Source: Bin55 sp964511425 (GTDB taxonomy: Bacteria > Pseudomonadota > Gammaproteobacteria > Pseudomonadales > Azotimanducaceae). Taken from it: 64,000 bases of DNA. The notes beneath the pieces are model-generated. The model searched no databases and was not told the DNA's origin. It saw only the letters and a program-made list of their open reading frames with translations. The DNA lies in assembly GCA_964511425.1 (NCBI GenBank), contig CAZEFI010000006.1, positions 1-64,000 of the forward strand. Direction: 5' to 3'. Position numbers and translations under genes: made by a program. Shown here piece after piece: positions 46,344 to 55,052 of the stretch. How positions within the stretch are numbered: position 1 is the stretch's first letter; the number at the start of each line of letters is the position of its first letter.

Positions 46344-48839
46344 TTAGCTCGCTCTAGGCCAGCGTCGATAAATCAAATCTGCAAGATATGTAAATAGTGC
46401 TAATAGGAAGATCCATGGTCGAAAATCAAAGATGCCGTAAGCTACACTTCCTAAACTCACTGTTTGAACCAACTCTGTCGAGTTGGTTTCGGCTACGGAC
46501 CTGCCACCAGTCTGTTCGGCAAGTGCATCAAGGTCTAAAGCATTTAGAGGATCAACTTGATTCTCTGGTACTTGATCTGTGGCAGCTAAGCTAACCAAGC
46601 GCCATTCCCGCGTGTTGAAAGTATTACCTACACCCATGAAAAGGTCAGCTTTCGCAGATGAACGGATATCAGCTTCGAATAGTCCCGGTGCAGTCTCATC
46701 AAAATTTGGCGATTTCTCCGTGTTCGGTGTTGAATCGATCTCGTAAAGTTGTAATGTCGGTTTCAATCCTGGTACCCGTGGTACCCGATTAGCGATGACC
46801 GTGGTATTACCATACTGTCGGCGTACTTCGGTTTCAAATACGCGTACTTCAGGTGCTGTTTTACGAACTATTCGTCCAAGAAATTCCGAGTAATCTTCCC
46901 AGTTATTCCACGTTCGCGTACCTTCGCCGACTGGCTCGGTCATCAATGCGGTTACTCGTCCCAATCCAAACAGCCAAGTGGCAACGACTGGATGTTCAGT
47001 TTCTTCAACTGCAAGCAAAACTTCTGCCCCATCTTTTGCAGAAACTTCAACATAGCCGTTGAGAGGTTCGATTGTTTCTGGTTCAATGTCCCCCCACCAA
47101 CCAGTACCCGCGCTTGCAACTAGTTGAAATGCGCCGCGCTTATACATCGGGGATTTCTTGGTTGACGATTGTTTAAAGATCAAGTCGATAATTTGAAACT
47201 GATTGCCGACTGCATAAAAGCGGCCACCTCCCCAATTCGCGATGTCAGCCATCACTTGGTTGTGTCCACCTTGCCCAACTAATACGGTAGAAAGCGTGAT
47301 TCGGTCTCGATTAATTCGACGAACCATCGCTTCATAGTTCGCATCTTCGACGCCGGCATCAGTTATGAGAATAATGTGCTTAAAGCGAGTATTTACGTTT
47401 TGAAGACCGTAATAAGCTTCCTGTACTGCTGGAAACAGAACTGTACCACCAATTGCTTTCATTCGACCGATCGCACGGTCGACCTCAATCTTGTTAGTCG
47501 CTGGTTGCATGGGAATTGCCCAGTGTTTATTTCCGTAGAACTCGACGATTCCAATTCTGTCGTGTGGTTGTAATCGTCGGACTGCCAGTCGGGCAATGTG
47601 CTTGGCTAATTCAATTCGACTTCCAGCCATTGATCCCGAAGTATCAAGTATGATCGCGACTCCGACACTGGGATCAATTTTGTCTTGGTCCCCGGGAATA
47701 TCCACTGGGAATAGATCTGTGAGCGGCGAGTCGTGATAACCCCCATCGCCAAAAGCAGCTTCACCACCACTGTGGATCAACCCCATCCCGTCTTCTTGTA
47801 CCCTGTTTGCGATATTGTCAAGCAAGGCTTCATCTAGCGAACTAGTCGGGACATCGTCGAGCAAAACTACGTCGTAAGGTTCAATCGGGAAAGTTCCGTC
47901 TATCGATAGTGGATCGGGGGCGTCAAGCTCAAATCCCGATCCCAATAAGCGTTCTAAGTTATTTTTTGCTCCAAGTTGCCGTTCTCCCAGATACAGAACT
48001 TTGACTGGATCTTGAATGGGAAGAACGGTCCGCATGGAATTGTTGGTCAGATCAGGATCAAGAGATTCATCAATGTTCAAAGACACTTGGAGTTCCTTAA
48101 AACCCGGAGTGTCGACTCTGAATGAAAGCACGTGGCGAACACGCCCGTTACTGACAAGCGGTTCACTCTCAACAAGCGTTTCGTCCTTTGCAACATCGCG
48201 TACGACAATACTAAAGTCGTTTGCGTTGCCCACAACATCAACGTAAATTTTCGCATCATCCCCAGCGCGGACATCATTAGCTTCTACGCCACTGAGGAAG
48301 ATATCCGAATCATCTCGTAATTTGACCGAATTCACAGGAATACCACGAGAAATCAAGTGGTCGTACGAATGCCCCCAATGCTGGTCGGTCGCTAAACCAT
48401 CGGAAATAATTGTTATTGAACCTTGTTCGCCAATGGGAATCATTTGAGCTGCTTTCTCTAAGGCGTCGCCAAGCGGTGAAAGTCCGTCGTTTAAATGGGT
48501 AAGACTTCCTCCTTCTATGGCTGGTTGTTCTCCGCCGATTTGAACAAAACTGACATCGCCTTCTCTTTCAAACTGAGCGCGCAGATCTTGGGCTGTGTTA
48601 ACAGCTTCGAGTCGTTGTGTCTCACTAAGGCTAGAGGATTGATCTAAGATGATGGCGAAGTGTTTGTCGTCGCTGTCAGTGACAAACACTGGTTTCATTA
48701 ATCCTACAGTAATCAGTGCTAGGATCACGGACCTGATGATCATGTGCGGTAGCCGGCGTTGCCCACCGGGTAAAAACCAGAGCACTGGTAATAACAAAAA
48801 TAGTAACGCAAATAACGGGTAAGTAAATGAAATGTCCAT
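46344..48839 (-). CDS. Membrane VWA protein with two VWA domains and a GATase-like domain
   Basis: Inner-membrane protein of 831 aa. N-terminal TMs (about 7-25 and 33-50) precede a first VWA domain with MIDAS ILDQSSS (66-70). A Rossmann-like glutamine-amidotransferase-fold domain follows (VLYLGER...PYDVVLLDDVP...GMGLIHSGGEAAFGDGGY, about 280-385). A second VWA domain has a full MIDAS LDTSGSMAGS (about 396-405) and ILITDAGVED. The protein ends with a TM (FRPWIFLLALFTYLADLIY) and a basic tail. This architecture is known in MoxR-linked clusters of planctomycetes and other bacteria. It lies 1 bp after the BatA-like gene. The VWA domains probably bind protein partners in a metal-dependent way; the GATase-like domain probably lacks activity, as no nucleophile-elbow cysteine was seen. 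Confidence 0.88.
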   Translation of the reverse strand: MDISFTYPLFALLFLLLPVLWFLPGGQRRLPHMIIRSVILALITVGLMKPVFVTDSDDKHFAIILDQSSSLSETQRLEAVNTAQDLRAQFEREGDVSFVQIGGEQPAIEGGSLTHLNDGLSPLGDALEKAAQMIPIGEQGSITIISDGLATDQHWGHSYDHLISRGIPVNSVKLRDDSDIFLSGVEANDVRAGDDAKIYVDVVGNANDFSIVVRDVAKDETLVESEPLVSNGRVRHVLSFRVDTPGFKELQVSLNIDESLDPDLTNNSMRTVLPIQDPVKVLYLGERQLGAKNNLERLLGSGFELDAPDPLSIDGTFPIEPYDVVLLDDVPTSSLDEALLDNIANRVQEDGMGLIHSGGEAAFGDGGYHDSPLTDLFPVDIPGDQDKIDPSVGVAIILDTSGSMAGSRIELAKHIARLAVRRLQPHDRIGIVEFYGNKHWAIPMQPATNKIEVDRAIGRMKAIGGTVLFPAVQEAYYGLQNVNTRFKHIILITDAGVEDANYEAMVRRINRDRITLSTVLVGQGGHNQVMADIANWGGGRFYAVGNQFQIIDLIFKQSSTKKSPMYKRGAFQLVASAGTGWWGDIEPETIEPLNGYVEVSAKDGAEVLLAVEETEHPVVATWLFGLGRVTALMTEPVGEGTRTWNNWEDYSEFLGRIVRKTAPEVRVFETEVRRQYGNTTVIANRVPRVPGLKPTLQLYEIDSTPNTEKSPNFDETAPGLFEADIRSSAKADLFMGVGNTFNTREWRLVSLAATDQVPENQVDPLNALDLDALAEQTGGRSVAETNSTELVQTVSLGSVAYGIFDFRPWIFLLALFTYLADLIYRRWPRAS

Positions 48840-48840
48840 G

Positions 48841-50571
48841 TTAGGGCATTAGTCTCCGTTGATATATGTACCACTCGGTAACAACTAAGGCTAACGCTAA
48901 CAGCATCAGCCACGTAATGAGTTCCCAAAGTGGATAAGGTGAGGGGGTAGTAGTAGTGGCACTAGAGAGTGTTGGACTAGCATTTCGTACTGTGGTGGTC
49001 TTGTCTAGAAGGGAAATTACTCCAGGAAGTTCATCGGTCAATTCAAACTCACCAGTTGAGTTCCGAACGAAATACGTGCCCACTGCGAGTTCAGAAAGTG
49101 CATCGGTGTCAGCGAGGGACGCACCGGAACTTTGTTCTATCGCTTGTTTACCCGCAGCCATGTACGCGTACCATGGTGCTTCGTCTGCTAGGTAGCGCAT
49201 GGACTTGGAAATAAACAAAGGGAAGCTAATGCTCTCGCGAAAGTTGAACTCGTCTTCGACAATCGGCAACCAAACAGATACAAAACGCTGAGTACCAAAG
49301 TGCAATCGCACCGTAATTTCACGTTCAATCTCTTGTGCAATTGCAGTGGCGTCGATTTGTGTCAAGCCGAGTCGTTCAATCGTACGGTCTAATGCTCTTT
49401 CGCTATTCACATCCTGCGGTCCAACATACCCAATTTCGAAAGCTTGTTCTTGGACGGTCTCCGCCACAACTCGAAACGTGGGAAGCGCAGATGGAGAATC
49501 TGTGGGTCCCAGCACGGCTACTTCTGCTTCATTCTCAGACACGACGATTAACGCCGAATCAGCGTTGATTGCGGGCAGAATCGACTCTGGAACGTTCGGT
49601 CCGATGTAGATTGGAATTTGAGATCGCGTCGGTAAAACCAAACTGGCTTCATTGTCAAACTCAAGATCATCTTCGCCCGCTAGTGATACCTGTAGTTGTG
49701 AACCGTCCGCTAGAACATCCCTCAACAAAAAGTCCGAATCTCCAATTTCTATTAAACTGTCGCCTGATATTGGTTGGTCGGCAACAGTTATGGTTAAGTC
49801 GTTTGAGCTCACGGTATCAGCGTTGTCATGCAAAACACGTACTAGCACGTCAACTTTGTCCCAAGCTCCAGAGATCGGTTCCCCTACACCAAGTGCCACG
49901 ATTCCGCGATTGGAAAACTCTCCTTCGTCTTCGGGAAGACGTTGTTCAACACTCATGTTTTCAGGTAAATCGTCGATAACTTCTGGTGGAATAACCGTTC
50001 TCCCATACACGGTAACAATAACTTCATTCTCTGCATTTACAGCATCCCTTGCGAGAAGTCTTAGTTGGTCCTCAACACTCGACCGGGCAGAAGCTGGGGT
50101 TTGATCGTCTAAACGCTGTTGGAGTACCTTGGTTTCTTCGTCAGACGCAAGTAGTTTCAAGTTGTGCTCACCAGCGAAATACACTTCTCGTTGTTGACTC
50201 GGATAGGAACGCACATCATCGAGAAGTTGCTGTTTCGAGAGATTAAAGTCGTTGCCAACCGCACTCTGAGCTGAACCGTCAAGAATGAGTGCGTAAAAAT
50301 TTGCGGTTGCAGAACGGTCGGTTCGCAAATCAGCAAAGCCGAGCCATAATAGCCAGCAAATCAACACCGCGAGTAACCAAGCTAGCCAATGTTTGAATCT
50401 TTGTCGGAACACACGCACCGGAGCATCCCGCACTGCTTCCGCCCAAAAGAGCGTCGTTGCGACAGGTAGGCGTGTATACCTAATTCTCAGTTGTTGTAAC
50501 AAATACAAACCCACCGCCAAGGCGGCCAGACCTGCACCGAAGAATAGAGGGCTTAAGTTTAAAAGGTTCAT
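48841..50571 (-). CDS. BatA-like membrane protein with a degenerate VWA domain
   Basis: Membrane protein of 576 aa. The N-terminus has two TMs in the layout of the aerotolerance (BatA) N-terminal domain: LSPLFFGAGLAALAVGLYLLQQLRIRYTRLPV...LFWAEAV, then WLAWLLAVLICWLLWLGFADL. A VWA-like fold follows, beginning YALILDGSAQSAVG (about 94-107). Its MIDAS is incomplete compared with DxSxS. The C-terminus has a final TM (LWELITWLMLLALALVVTEWYIY). Its start overlaps the DUF58 gene by 4 bp and its stop precedes the VWA/GATase gene by 1 bp, so translation is coupled. It is probably a structural partner of the larger VWA protein in the inner membrane. Confidence 0.82.
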   Translation of the reverse strand: MNLLNLSPLFFGAGLAALAVGLYLLQQLRIRYTRLPVATTLFWAEAVRDAPVRVFRQRFKHWLAWLLAVLICWLLWLGFADLRTDRSATANFYALILDGSAQSAVGNDFNLSKQQLLDDVRSYPSQQREVYFAGEHNLKLLASDEETKVLQQRLDDQTPASARSSVEDQLRLLARDAVNAENEVIVTVYGRTVIPPEVIDDLPENMSVEQRLPEDEGEFSNRGIVALGVGEPISGAWDKVDVLVRVLHDNADTVSSNDLTITVADQPISGDSLIEIGDSDFLLRDVLADGSQLQVSLAGEDDLEFDNEASLVLPTRSQIPIYIGPNVPESILPAINADSALIVVSENEAEVAVLGPTDSPSALPTFRVVAETVQEQAFEIGYVGPQDVNSERALDRTIERLGLTQIDATAIAQEIEREITVRLHFGTQRFVSVWLPIVEDEFNFRESISFPLFISKSMRYLADEAPWYAYMAAGKQAIEQSSGASLADTDALSELAVGTYFVRNSTGEFELTDELPGVISLLDKTTTVRNASPTLSSATTTTPSPYPLWELITWLMLLALALVVTEWYIYQRRLMP

Positions 50572-51473
50572 ACTAGTAGGTTTCTTGTTTGGAACATCAA
50601 GCTCAGCTGATCCAAGATATCTTTTTCCGTGTCGATTTGAACTAAGCCGGAACCGAGAGAATCTGCAAGTTCGATGAGGTCTTCGTTAAATGTGCTGTAG
50701 ATACGCTTGTATTCACGAATCACCTGAGGTTCAATGGTAACGTCTATCGCATCTTCCAATTCACAATCTACTAGACGCAAATCACCCACGATCTCAGGAT
50801 TCAGTTCGGGGTCAGCATCTTCTTCTTTCGTCAGCTGAATCAGCAAGATTTTGTGTCGTACTTTACGTATAGCTTCATCAATTGCTTCGATCCCAGAAGG
50901 ATCGAAAAAGTCCGATATAACGACGAGCAACCCGCGGCGAAGTTTCTGGTGGGACAATTCTTCCAACACGTCAGACAAGTTTGTGCCATCAAGTTCGTCG
51001 AGCTCAGCCATTTGGCGAGCAAGAACGATCAATTGACCCTTCGATGAAATTGGTTTTGTTTGCATTTCCAAGTTGTCTGAAAACGAAAACAACGATACGA
51101 TGTCGTGTTGTCCGGAGGCAATTGCACCGAGAGCGAGAGCGGTCCGAAGACCTGCAACGATCCTTGGTGGATCCTCAAGGTACATGCTCTTCGACAAGTC
51201 GACGAGCAGATAAACTGGCAAGTCCTGATACTCTTCGAATACATGCACGAAGAGCCGCCCTAAGCGTTGATATATGCTCCAGTTTACCGCGCGAAGGTCA
51301 TCTCCGGGAACGTATGCTTTGAAATCTTTAAATTCTTGTCCGAACCCACGATCGTGCGACAATTGTTCGCCATGACGACCTTGACGAATAAATCGCTTGA
51401 TTCGTAAATCAAAAACTTCTAATGCACTTAGAAACTCCGAGTCAAAGAGTTCCTCAAATGTTAGTCTAGCCAC
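50568..51473 (-). CDS. DUF58 domain protein
   Basis: Cytoplasmic or membrane-associated DUF58 protein of 301 aa, the standard partner of MoxR ATPases. The DUF58 signature is EFKDFKAYVPGDDLRAVNWSIYQRLGRL (about residues 46-73), followed by a VWA-like domain with LLVDLSKSM (MIDAS DLSKS, about 90) and VVISDFFDPSG. DUF58 proteins are thought to link the AAA+ ATPase to its clients. It lies 21 bp after moxR and overlaps the BatA-like gene by 4 bp. Confidence 0.92.
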   Translation of the reverse strand: MARLTFEELFDSEFLSALEVFDLRIKRFIRQGRHGEQLSHDRGFGQEFKDFKAYVPGDDLRAVNWSIYQRLGRLFVHVFEEYQDLPVYLLVDLSKSMYLEDPPRIVAGLRTALALGAIASGQHDIVSLFSFSDNLEMQTKPISSKGQLIVLARQMAELDELDGTNLSDVLEELSHQKLRRGLLVVISDFFDPSGIEAIDEAIRKVRHKILLIQLTKEEDADPELNPEIVGDLRLVDCELEDAIDVTIEPQVIREYKRIYSTFNEDLIELADSLGSGLVQIDTEKDILDQLSLMFQTRNLLV

Positions 51474-51494
51474 TTCCGATGGTCACTCCTAGCC

Positions 51495-52520
51495 TTAGTT
51501 AACGGCGTGTGGAGTCTTGACCTGTTCAAGAATGTCGTCGATGAGTTGATCCGGGGTCACGTTACTTGCTTGCGCTTGGAAGTTTAGAATGAGGCGATGT
51601 CGCAACACACCGTGAGCGACGGTTTTTACGTCGTCTGTACTTACTGCGAAGCGATCATTGAGTAATGCTTGAACTTTACCAGCAAGCATAAGCCCCTGGA
51701 CACCTCGTGGACTCGACCCGAGGAGGGTATATTTTGAAACGCTTTCGGGGGCATAACGGCTTTCAGGTTGTGTCGCCATTACCAGTTGAACAGCGTAACT
51801 TTTGACATTTTGGGGTACAGCAACTGCTCTCGCGACTTCCCGCAACTCAAGAATAGTCTTTCCGTCTGTCACGGGTTTGATGCCGACAGTTTCAGAACCG
51901 GTAGTACGGTCGACTATGTCTGCATACTCGTGTTCTTCAGGATAGCCAACAATAAGTTTGAACAAAAATCTGTCGAGCTGTGCTTCGGGTAGTGGGTAGG
52001 TACCTTCCTGTTCAACCGGATTTTGTGTTGCCATAACACAATAAGGTTCTTCTAAGTGAATGGTTCGGCTACCAACGGTGACTTGTTTCTCTTGCATTGC
52101 CTCGAGAAGTGCGGACTGCGTTTTGGGAGTCGCACGGTTGATCTCGTCGGCGAGAATTAAGTTACTTATGAGAGGGCCTTGTTGGAATGTCAATTCGTGG
52201 CCTCCACCAGAAGTTTCTGTTAATACCATCGTGCCTTGAATATCGGCAGGCATCATGTCGGGGGTAAACTGAATTCGGGAGAAATGCAGATGTACCGCGT
52301 CACTCAAACAACGTACGATCATGGTTTTTCCAAGTCCAGGTACACCTTCTAAGAGTACGTGCCCTCCAGCTAGCAGTGCGGTCAACACGCCATCAATCAC
52401 AGCCGTTTGACCGACCATCATCTTTTGAACTTCGGCTCGTATCTCGTGAAAGACCTGTTTGAAGTGTCCCGCTTGCGCAGCTACCGCTGAGTCGACTTGC
52501 GTGGTTGCTTGATTTGCCAT
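51495..52520 (-). CDS. MoxR-family AAA+ ATPase
   Basis: Cytoplasmic AAA+ ATPase of 341 aa, a putative chaperone that remodels or activates protein complexes with VWA partners. Walker A is GVPGLGKT (59-66), Walker B is LILADEINRA (121-130) and sensor 1 is in MATQNPVEQEGTYPLPEAQLDRF (163-185), with the arginine at the end of that segment. The C-terminal lid contains SPRGVQGLMLAGKVQALL (sensor 2 region) and VLRHRLILNF. It lies 30 bp after the second 594-aa gene and 21 bp before the DUF58 gene. It is the only visible energy source in the 35-kb block. Confidence 0.95.
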   Translation of the reverse strand: MANQATTQVDSAVAAQAGHFKQVFHEIRAEVQKMMVGQTAVIDGVLTALLAGGHVLLEGVPGLGKTMIVRCLSDAVHLHFSRIQFTPDMMPADIQGTMVLTETSGGGHELTFQQGPLISNLILADEINRATPKTQSALLEAMQEKQVTVGSRTIHLEEPYCVMATQNPVEQEGTYPLPEAQLDRFLFKLIVGYPEEHEYADIVDRTTGSETVGIKPVTDGKTILELREVARAVAVPQNVKSYAVQLVMATQPESRYAPESVSKYTLLGSSPRGVQGLMLAGKVQALLNDRFAVSTDDVKTVAHGVLRHRLILNFQAQASNVTPDQLIDDILEQVKTPHAVN

Positions 52521-52550
52521 AAATGTTCTCTCTTAAAAATTGTTAAAAGG

Positions 52551-54335
52551 TTAGTTATTAGGGGTGGAATTCTGGCGCAGATCGAGAAAATATTTTTTCG
52601 CGACATCTCGCATCCAGGGTTTTAATTCAGTGCGGGAGAATGTACCGATATTGTCGTCCATTTGTCCCCGATTCTCACTGTTTGTGGTTTGAACCTGGTT
52701 GGGGATTGGGACCGACCTTTCGCGTTGGACCTTAATCCGCCCAACGTTTATTTGCGACCGTAGTTTGTCAGGCATGGGAACCCCAAGCAGCATTGCCGCG
52801 ACGCCGCGGGTTTTCTTAAGTCCACCGGGACCACCTCTGCCATTGTTTTCTTCATTTTCTTCAAAGCCGACGCCAGAAGGCGTAAGCTGTCGATCGACAG
52901 GAGCTTTTCTCTGATTGAGCATTGGCTTCGCCGCACTTGCTGCTTCTTGTTCTTCGTCCTCTTCATCGTCAGACTCTTGGTCGACATCTTGATCAAAATC
53001 ATCTTCGCGCGAACGGCTGTGCTGCTCTAACATTTCAGTCGATGCCGACTGCTTGCCAGAACCGGTGCCTTTACCCCCCGCGATACCGCTAGCAGAGTCG
53101 TCCTTTTCTTCTTCTTTGGACTTGTTTTCTTTCTCCTGTTCGTTCTTTTTATTCTGCTTCTTCGGTTCAGCTTCTTCTTCTTTTTGTTGTTTTTCGTTAC
53201 CTAACCCAGCGATATTCGATGCTGCTTGACCGGGTTGATTCTGTTTGGAAGCACTAGCACTCAAGCCACTTTCGGATGATTGCTGTGGAACACTTTGAGC
53301 TTCCTGCGATTCCGCGAGCGACGACTCGGAACTGGTCGCCTCAGTGGCTTTCTTCATCTCCGCCGGCTTTTGTTCTTCCGCGACGGGTGAATCGGGATCC
53401 GGTACATCCGTTTCCGAACTTCTGTCTTCCGGAAATACGGGTGGCTTGACATCCTCCACAGAATCTTGTGGTGAAGCTTTCTCCGGCATTGCTACCGCCA
53501 GCTCCAATTCAGGAGTCTCAAACTGTAGTCCATTGGTGGAGAGACCCAGTACGAAAATCAGTATTGACGCGAATACCAGAGGCCACTTAATGGTGTCCAT
53601 CGCAGGTTTGGCGATGTCAATGTTCGCTAATGGAGTTTGTAACGCTTTTTCTGCGTGGGGCATAGCATCGACAATAGCTGCTTGTTCAAATGGCGTGGTA
53701 TCATCTTTAACTCGGAACTCATCGGCCGACTGCAATCGGTCTTTCAAGCCAAGCTCGCGATCAAACAAAGCAATTGAAGTTTGTCGGTTGACGCTTCCGA
53801 AAGAGAATCCGATTAACGCCCACAATCCAATAAAAACTATTGGTACGGCGACTACCAGAACAATCGCTAAAAGTACTGCTAAGGTAAGAAATGGACCGAA
53901 CCCATAAGAAACCGTAGCGTATTGGCCGAGGATCGCGAACAGATAGGAAACAAAGTAGCCGATCGGGAATGCGATTCCCAAAAGAAATACAATCGGCCAC
54001 GCACGAGCTAAACTCTGTTTCGTCTCGTGATATCGACGGGATTCCAATGAATACAGGATTAGCCAAAACCCAGCGGGGATGAGTAACGCGATCAATATCG
54101 TCCACAACAACCCCCAACCAACCGGTGCTAACGAAAAGCTTGAGGTTACCGCGGTGGTCTGAAAGGCTTCGTAGATCTCGTAACAACGAAAACCAAAATA
54201 CCCAAGGGGAAAGAGCAGGGCAACAATACCCACCGAGGGCCACGCCTTTTCCATTGCCCCCTTCAGGGCAAACCGGCGCAAATACCGAGAGCCTTTTCTT
54301 GCCAATAAATCTAGATTTTGTCTTAATTCGTTCAT
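52551..54335 (-). CDS. Multi-TM protein with an acidic low-complexity region, copy A (594 aa)
   Basis: Membrane protein with five predicted TMs (about residues 33-55, 73-96, 113-137, 147-175 and 252-270). The first and third are an internal repeat: AWPSVGIVALLFPLGYFGF and AWPIVFLLGIAFPIGYFVS. Between TM4 and TM5 the motif ALFDRELGLKDRLQSADEF...FEQAAIVDA resembles a segment found in large membrane proteins next to MoxR operons (DUF4175-like, not certain). Residues 300-500 are rich in Glu, Lys, Ser and Gln (KEEEAEPKKQNKKNEQEKEN), probably disordered. The C-terminus has a folded-looking PWMRDVAKKYFLDLRQ. It differs from copy B at only five residues, all near the termini. The ATG has AAAGG upstream, and moxR follows after 30 bp. 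Confidence 0.85.
   Translation of the reverse strand: MNELRQNLDLLARKGSRYLRRFALKGAMEKAWPSVGIVALLFPLGYFGFRCYEIYEAFQTTAVTSSFSLAPVGWGLLWTILIALLIPAGFWLILYSLESRRYHETKQSLARAWPIVFLLGIAFPIGYFVSYLFAILGQYATVSYGFGPFLTLAVLLAIVLVVAVPIVFIGLWALIGFSFGSVNRQTSIALFDRELGLKDRLQSADEFRVKDDTTPFEQAAIVDAMPHAEKALQTPLANIDIAKPAMDTIKWPLVFASILIFVLGLSTNGLQFETPELELAVAMPEKASPQDSVEDVKPPVFPEDRSSETDVPDPDSPVAEEQKPAEMKKATEATSSESSLAESQEAQSVPQQSSESGLSASASKQNQPGQAASNIAGLGNEKQQKEEEAEPKKQNKKNEQEKENKSKEEEKDDSASGIAGGKGTGSGKQSASTEMLEQHSRSREDDFDQDVDQESDDEEDEEQEAASAAKPMLNQRKAPVDRQLTPSGVGFEENEENNGRGGPGGLKKTRGVAAMLLGVPMPDKLRSQINVGRIKVQRERSVPIPNQVQTTNSENRGQMDDNIGTFSRTELKPWMRDVAKKYFLDLRQNSTPNN
52624..54234. repeat. Near-identical 1.6-kb core of the 594-aa gene pair, first copy
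   Basis: Matches 55126-56736 at a constant offset of 2,502 bp, with no mismatch found in the stretches compared. Unrelated reading frames across it also translate identically, so the identity is at DNA level and not just protein level. Outside the core, the gene ends differ at about ten positions each within 70-110 bp, and the flanks then become unrelated. This is the signature of gene conversion between older tandem paralogs. Confidence 0.85.
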
Positions 54336-55052
54336 GATGCCTTTTTCCGTACCACGGAGTTAAAGAAGTTTCTGTCTAATTCCCTTTGCAAATGCTCCCG
54401 ACAAGCACAACGATTTCGACGTACGTAAGTACTCGGACGCGCGGGAAAATATCTACGTCGCTTCATTTACAAAGTTATGTATTTTATGCTATAGCAATAC
54501 ACGCGCAATACGTCGAACAAGTAAATACGTTGCATTGGAGTGTCAAACGGCTAACGAGCGCAAAGATTTAGTGTGACGGATCATCGAGCACGTTTTTGCT
54601 CACAAATCGTACCCCCTTGTTTTAAGAAGCAGTGACTTCCTTGTTTTTTCCTAAGAATTCTGTCGAGTCCTCTAAGTGACGCGGTAGCTAACAAAACGGT
54701 TACTTTGAGGAACTGTTTCGACTGTTTTGTACGTAGCATCGCTCAAAATAAGCTCAAAACGCTGCACGCAAATATTTCGCTGTTTTAGATACGCGTGCTC
54801 TAGTTTGTTGATTGCACGAAACCAAGTGTTGTGTCGCTCATGCTAGCGTGTGTGTTTGCATCTACTAGCGATGCGACGGTGCATCACCGAGTAGATGTGG
54901 GGACTTTCACCAATTTGGTACGCACATGCGATCGCTCCGAACCCACCGATAATACCCAAACGTAAGGGGGATCATCGTTCCGATGGTGTAGGGCGTCGTG
55001 CGATTTGTGCTGCTTTTTGTCCTGGTAAACCTTTAGGTAAAGTCGTTAAAAA
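54336..55052. other. 717-bp gene-free spacer between the two 594-aa genes
   Basis: No coding sequence is recognised on either strand. It contains the nested hairpin at 54859-54897 and, at 54624-54649, a weak plus-strand stem (AAGAAG/CTTCCTT) followed by a T-rich run. A separate promoter for copy A plus moxR and downstream genes could lie here. A small RNA is another possibility. Confidence 0.5.
54859..54897. other. Nested inverted repeat (two-stem structure) between the 594-aa genes
   Basis: An outer stem CATCTACT (54859-54866) pairs with AGTAGATG (54890-54897). An inner stem GATGC (54870-54874) pairs with GCATC (54881-54885) around GACGGT. All pairs are Watson-Crick. It could be a protein-binding site or a structured RNA element in the leader of copy A. 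Confidence 0.45.

Noticed and set aside
53344..53907. 187-codon plus-strand frame inside the 594-aa gene (also at 55846-56409)
   Set aside because: Antisense shadow of a gene with clear TMs and ribosome site. The Ser/Thr-rich translation follows from the low-complexity codons of the real gene.
53761..54243. 160-codon minus-strand frame inside the 594-aa gene (also at 56263-56745)
   Set aside because: Alternative-frame shadow. It is useful only as evidence that the two copies are identical in DNA.
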